Source: Bacteroidia bacterium | Lineage (GTDB): Bacteria; Bacteroidota; Bacteroidia; Cytophagales; Cyclobacteriaceae | NCBI GenBank assembly: GCA_030432655.1 | Contig: JAUILA010000033.1 | Location: 1-47,208 of the forward strand | Length of the DNA: 47,208 nt | Direction: 5' to 3' | Shown: positions 43,716-47,208 of the stretch, piece after piece | Layout of the letters: each line of letters starts with the position of its first letter | Position numbering within the stretch: the stretch's first letter is position 1 | Made by a program: the position numbers and the translations under genes | The notes under the pieces: generated by a model | What the model was told of the DNA's origin: nothing | Databases searched by the model: none | Seen by the model: the letters and a program-made list of their open reading frames with translations, nothing else

Positions 43716-44007
43716 CCAGCATCTTCTTTATAATGTCTACTTTATTTCCAAATGACTGATAAACCAGCTTGCCATTTTTGTACCCGGCGAATGTCGGCAG
43801 ATTTTTAACTTCTGCGAGTGTTCGTGAATCCGGATATTTTTCTGCATCCACATAGACAAATTTCACATCGGTATTTTCTGTTGCCAGTCTTTTGAACTTG
43901 GGTTTAATGAGCCTGCAACTTCCGCACCAGCCAGCCCCGAATTGTACGGCCACCTGCTCGTTTTCCTGTATTATTTCACTAAGGTTATCCTGACTTAATT
44001 CAATCAT
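43696..44007 (-). CDS. Thioredoxin
   Basis: A 103-residue cytoplasmic thioredoxin with active site WCGSC (Cys 28 and 31) and the cis-Pro in LPTFAGY. Canonical thioredoxins have WCGPC, so Ser replaces Pro between the cysteines, a change that usually raises redox potential. It is first in a two-gene unit with the overlapping DUF6952 gene. Its targets are unknown. Confidence 0.9.
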   Translation of the reverse strand: MIELSQDNLSEIIQENEQVAVQFGAGWCGSCRLIKPKFKRLATENTDVKFVYVDAEKYPDSRTLAEVKNLPTFAGYKNGKLVYQSFGNKVDIIKKMLDEVASN

Positions 44008-44101
44008 GTTGTTTCTGTTAGTTATTTAATGCAAAGATTGGCCGGATCAGGAAATTTGCGGTCCATTCTCAATACAAATAGTTTATTGCCTGATAGATTT
44101 T

Positions 44102-44743
44102 TTAGATCAGGTGATCCGAGAAATGATACAGCGAAGATGGCTGGTACAGAAGCCATCCGGTCAGACTGTACCTGCTCGCATGTGTTAGAAGCACCTCGTG
44201 TTCCAGGACATCACTCCGAAAGATGACACATCGGTTAGCCACGGGTTCGACCAACCGCTCTTCTCCGTTTGTGCAGTACATTCTGAGTTCTCCCGCATCG
44301 TCTTTCGTCCAATTTTCGTTCAGGTAAATAATTACGGAGATCATGCGGTTGCTTCTTTCCCGGAACTGATCCAGGTGGCGGTGGTAAAAGGATCCCGCGG
44401 GATAATGGGCGAGATGGAATTCTGCTCCTGATAAACTCAGAAAGCAATAACGATTCAATTTGACGATAAGCTCATCGCTCAGGTTAAAAAAGGGCTGGAC
44501 CGGCAGATCACGTTTTCTGTCAAGCCAGTAAACATAATCACCGCGGACAGAAGTGGCAATAATGCGATTGGCAGATGATCCGATACCGGCCCGGGAGAAA
44601 TCTTCCATTTCCAGGTGTTCCAGAAAGAATTTTCTGACGGCGTCATATAATGGTTCCGGCAGAAACTCATCAATGACCACGTAATCCTCATTAGCAAGCC
44701 GGTCAATCCATGCCAGCCATTGCTCATCAGAATAGTATTCCAT
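44102..44743 (-). CDS. 2-oxoglutarate/Fe(II)-dependent oxygenase (prolyl 4-hydroxylase-like)
   Basis: About 213 residues from ATG 44743, preferred because a full -7 promoter box lies eight bases before it and upstream starts (44773, 44848) would fall before or across that promoter. The double-stranded beta-helix core gives the iron ligands His 123 and Asp 125 in FYHRHLDQF and His 182 in VLEHEVLL, with the 2-oxoglutarate Arg 191 in SRYSLTGW. Prolyl hydroxylase-like bacterial enzymes modify proteins or small molecules. It is divergent from crtY, so a carotenoid link is possible but unsupported. Confidence 0.82.
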   Translation of the reverse strand: MEYYSDEQWLAWIDRLANEDYVVIDEFLPEPLYDAVRKFFLEHLEMEDFSRAGIGSSANRIIATSVRGDYVYWLDRKRDLPVQPFFNLSDELIVKLNRYCFLSLSGAEFHLAHYPAGSFYHRHLDQFRERSNRMISVIIYLNENWTKDDAGELRMYCTNGEERLVEPVANRCVIFRSDVLEHEVLLTHASRYSLTGWLLYQPSSLYHFSDHLI

Positions 44744-44751
44744 TAATGGTG

Positions 44752-44759
44752 CAAAGATA
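44752..44759 (-). promoter_or_regulatory. Bacteroidota -7 promoter box (TATCTTTG) of the oxygenase gene
   Basis: On the minus strand TATCTTTG is the most typical form of TAnnTTTG. It lies eight bases before the ATG chosen for the oxygenase and helps decide that start. No -33 element was found at 19-21 bases. Confidence 0.42.
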
Positions 44760-44892
44760 ACTGCACGGTCCATATTTTTTTCCGTGCGGGTAATTTTTGT
44801 CAATTCATTCCATGCCTTTATATTGGCTCTGTCGTACCTTGCCGGCATGAGTGTTTCAGAAGCGCATGAAAGCGCCGGAAGAATCAGTTTAT

Positions 44893-46056
44893 ATGGAATT
44901 TGACATTGGTATAATCGGGATCGGGGCAGCCGGCTCGCATTTGCTTCACGCCTTACTGGATGACCCGTTCTTCCGGAACAAATCCATTCTGGTTGTGGAA
45001 AAAGAGGCCAAGGATACGAATGACCGAACCTGGTCGTTCTGGGAATTAGCATCCGGTCGCTGGGATGAGCTGGTTCACCATCGCTGGGACCGTGGCAGGT
45101 TTATATCCGGGTCTGTTGAGGAGGAGTTTGCCCTGGGTCCGTATGCTTACAAGACGGTCCGGGCCCTGGATTTCTACGAATATACCCGGGACAGGATCGG
45201 TGGAGCCGGAAATGTGGAAGTGCGTAAAGCGGAGGTCAAGAGCGTCGGGATGGTGGAGGAAAAACCGGTTATTCTGCTGGAGAATGGGGAGCAGCTATTT
45301 GTTTCCTATTTATTTGACAGTCGCATTGACAAGCGATTCTATCAATCAGGAGATAATTACTTCAGGGTATGGCAACACTTTAAGGGATGGATAATACGAA
45401 CGAAAGAGGACGTATTTGATCCGGACCAGTTTGTAATGATGGATTTCCGTATAAAGCACGGAAATGAAACCAGCTTCACCTATATTCTCCCGTTCAGTCC
45501 CCGCCAGGCCCTTGTGGAATTCACATTTTTCAGTCCCGGGCTCAAAGATGAACAGGTGTATGATACTGAAATTAAGCGGTACCTGAAGGAAGTAATAGAA
45601 ATAGGTGAATACGAAATTGAGGAGACTGAATCCGGGATTATTCCCATGACGAATTACCCGTTTCATCGGTCAAACAGGGAAAATCACATCCGTATCGGCA
45701 CGGCAGGCTCCTGGGTAAAGCCATCGTCAGGCTATTCCTTTAAAAATGCAGAGAAGAAGGCGCGAAAAGCTGTTGCCAACATAAAAGAAAATAAGCCATT
45801 GGCACGCGGTCTCATCAACCAGCGGCACCGGTTTTATGACTCCATCTTTCTGGACCTGTTATATCGCAGGAATGACCTGGGAGAGGAATTGTTTAGTTCT
45901 ATGTACAGCAAGAATGATGTGCAGTCCATTTTCAGGTTTCTGGATGAGGAAACCACCCTGAAAGAAGAACTGGCAATAATCGGAAGTTTCAGGCCCGCGC
46001 CGTTTCTGGAAGCACTGGGCCGGCATATTGCCAGACAATTTTTCGCGATTAAGTGA
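44893..46056 (+). CDS. crtY: Lycopene beta-cyclase, CrtY type
   Basis: About 387 residues from ATG 44893, which puts the FAD-binding motif near the N-terminus (FDIGIIGIGAAGSH), as in CrtY; earlier GTG/ATG codons (44851, 44866) add an unlikely tail. The cyclase landmarks are NDRTWSFWE, a FDSRI-like loop, ILPFSPRQALVEFTFF, GIIPMTNYPF, and RIGTAGSWVKPSSGYSF. The enzyme closes the beta-rings of carotenoids, so the organism probably makes beta-carotene or zeaxanthin-type pigment. No other crt gene is in the window. Confidence 0.88.
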   Translation: MEFDIGIIGIGAAGSHLLHALLDDPFFRNKSILVVEKEAKDTNDRTWSFWELASGRWDELVHHRWDRGRFISGSVEEEFALGPYAYKTVRALDFYEYTRDRIGGAGNVEVRKAEVKSVGMVEEKPVILLENGEQLFVSYLFDSRIDKRFYQSGDNYFRVWQHFKGWIIRTKEDVFDPDQFVMMDFRIKHGNETSFTYILPFSPRQALVEFTFFSPGLKDEQVYDTEIKRYLKEVIEIGEYEIEETESGIIPMTNYPFHRSNRENHIRIGTAGSWVKPSSGYSFKNAEKKARKAVANIKENKPLARGLINQRHRFYDSIFLDLLYRRNDLGEELFSSMYSKNDVQSIFRFLDEETTLKEELAIIGSFRPAPFLEALGRHIARQFFAIK

Positions 46057-46139
46057 ATGAATATTGCAGGATTGAACCTCCTTTTGAATCATTTGGCTTA
46101 AGAATGCACGGAATTACGCGTAAATAATTAAATTCAGGG

Positions 46140-46823
46140 ATGCAAAAAATACTCCTTTTCCTCCTTGCCGGCATGATCATGGCTTCCTGTGCCGGACCTA
46201 AGATAAACCTTACGGGCTCTTCAAACCTATCTGATAAGGACCCAGCCGAATATTCCAAGCTAGCAGTGCTGGCTCTCACGCCAAAGACGTCTGTTCGTGC
46301 CAACGTTGAAGAGGCTATTGCCACGGAAATGAGGAAACGGGGTATCAAGGCAGTAAGTACATTTACCATGTTCCCCCTTGCGAATCATATTGACGAGGTC
46401 AGAAAAAATGCCGATATGACGGAGGAGCAGATCAAAGCCCGCATTCGTGAAAAAATTGATTTCAGGGAAATTGACGGGGTGTTGATCCTGAGTGTCCTGG
46501 ACGCAACCGAAGAAGAACGCTACGTTCAGAAAGGCATGAGCCTTTCCGTTGCCGGACCATCTGTGCAATACGCAGACCCTGTTTATAACTACGAGTTTAC
46601 GGATTATTATTCCTATAGCTACGCCACCATTTACAATCCCGGGTACTACGAAAAATCGAAAACCTATTTCGTGGAATCCAATTTGTACGACATGTCGGAT
46701 CAGTCTCTGAGGTATTCGGCGCAATTCAGCATAAAAGATCCTGAAAAGCTGGGAGCCGATTCTGAAACACTGGCTGAAATACTGACCGATGATATGCAGC
46801 GGAAAAAGGTTCTTGAAAAATAA
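46140..46823 (+). CDS. Lipoprotein of unknown function
   Basis: A 227-residue protein with a lipoprotein signal (hydrophobic stretch then IMASC) and a mature domain that begins SAGPKINLTGS-like with conserved KLAVLALTPKTSVRANVEEAIATEMRKRG. This resembles curli-assembly/DUF4136-type lipoproteins that share an ancient alpha/beta fold, but no specific family was secured. A Tyr-rich stretch (DYYSYSYATIYNPGYYEKS, about 158-176) is unusual. It stands alone between crtY and the DUF4199 gene. Confidence 0.7.
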   Translation: MQKILLFLLAGMIMASCAGPKINLTGSSNLSDKDPAEYSKLAVLALTPKTSVRANVEEAIATEMRKRGIKAVSTFTMFPLANHIDEVRKNADMTEEQIKARIREKIDFREIDGVLILSVLDATEEERYVQKGMSLSVAGPSVQYADPVYNYEFTDYYSYSYATIYNPGYYEKSKTYFVESNLYDMSDQSLRYSAQFSIKDPEKLGADSETLAEILTDDMQRKKVLEK

Positions 46824-46834
46824 ATAAGCATGTT

Positions 46835-47208
46835 ATGAAAGACAGAAAAATAGAAATTAAATGGGCATTTATTTTCATCATTGTTTCTATTCTATGGATT
46901 GCGCTTGAGCGTATGTTCGGTTGGCATGACGAAAACATAGAGCAGCACGCGGTATATACAAACATCTTCGGATTACTGGCAATCATAATCTATGTATTCG
47001 CCCTGATCGACAAACGCAATAATCATTATAACGGTATAATGACCTGGAAACAGGGTTTTATTGCAGGTTGTATCATGTCTGTAATTATAGCCGTACTGAC
47101 ACCGTTGTCGGTTTATATAAGTACCGTTCTGGTTTCCCCTGATTTCTATTCGAACATGATTGAGTATTCGGTAGAAAGCGGAAATTCCAGCAGGGAGGAG
47201 GCCGAAAA
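46835..47208 (+). CDS. DUF4199 family membrane protein (3' partial)
   Basis: The frame from ATG 46835 is open to the window edge (124 codons visible), so the gene is truncated. The first part (KIEIKWAFIFIIVSILWIALERMFGWHD) and TNIFGLLAIIIYVFALIDKR, then GIMTWKQGFIAGCIMSVIIAVLTPL, give three hydrophobic segments with the charged ends typical of DUF4199, a Bacteroidota membrane family of unknown function. It starts 11 bases after the lipoprotein stop. Confidence 0.75.
   Translation, partial: MKDRKIEIKWAFIFIIVSILWIALERMFGWHDENIEQHAVYTNIFGLLAIIIYVFALIDKRNNHYNGIMTWKQGFIAGCIMSVIIAVLTPLSVYISTVLVSPDFYSNMIEYSVESGNSSREEAE

Noticed and set aside
1-47208. CRISPR arrays, tRNA or rRNA genes, insertion sequences, prophage genes
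   Set aside because: No regularly spaced repeats, cloverleaf-like sequences, transposase motifs or phage structural genes were seen on either strand.

Overview
The window looks like chromosomal DNA from a member of the Bacteroidota, most likely of the Cytophagia type. The evidence is a gliding-motility lipoprotein (GldB), a PorT-like outer-membrane barrel, many Bacteroidota-restricted families (choice-of-anchor L with OmpA, DUF6952, DUF4199, a coiled-coil/SPOR-like protein), a CrtY-type lycopene cyclase, a menaquinone gene (menB), almost no Shine-Dalgarno sites, and several TAnnTTTG promoter boxes of the kind this phylum uses. No rRNA, tRNA, CRISPR array, transposase, integrase or phage gene was seen. 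This is ordinary but densely packed core and envelope DNA.

Layout. 1-1423: the 3' part of a betaine/choline-type ABC permease fused to a substrate-binding domain whose two halves are in swapped order. 1425-5527: a TPR protein, an exported amidohydrolase, a LEA-type lipoprotein and a choice-of-anchor L/OmpA protein. 5639-9680: a tight minus-strand cluster (TlpA thioredoxin, exported redoxin, DinB-like, PBP4-type carboxypeptidase, NagZ-like glycosidase) that points to envelope redox and murein work. 9681-10217: the only long gene-free stretch. It carries three extended DnaA-box-like sites and a 29-bp near-palindrome, and is a candidate replication origin. 10218-20579: a CLC-family transporter with CBS domains, a VOC protein, a membrane glycosyltransferase, a plus-strand operon (lipoprotein, class V aminotransferase, exported tandem YciI protein, alpha/beta hydrolase), an HTTM (gamma-carboxylase-like) membrane protein and an outer-membrane barrel.

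20618-29044: gldB, tpiA and prmA ending in a clear terminator, then a 1619-residue exported protein of unknown function with a Trp/Asp/Glu-rich segment, then plsY. 29041-35211: a minus-strand run with a GH3-family adenylating enzyme, lptB and recJ, then a SPOR-like protein and fumC. 35394-37915: a LiaF-like membrane protein, a LytS-type kinase and a LytTR regulator, probably an envelope-sensing unit. 37939-43383: a hydroxyacid dehydrogenase, recG, an NTF2-like protein, menB, msrB and an acetyltransferase. 43461-47208: DUF6952 with thioredoxin, a 2-oxoglutarate oxygenase divergent from crtY, a lipoprotein and a truncated DUF4199 protein.

Two organisational themes recur. Convergent genes often overlap by a shared stop tetranucleotide (CTAA, TTAA, CTAG, TTAG) or an 8-bp palindrome, with no terminator between them. 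Several -7 boxes lie 4-11 nt from the start codon, which predicts leaderless or near-leaderless mRNAs. All functions come from reading motifs by eye; no database search was run.
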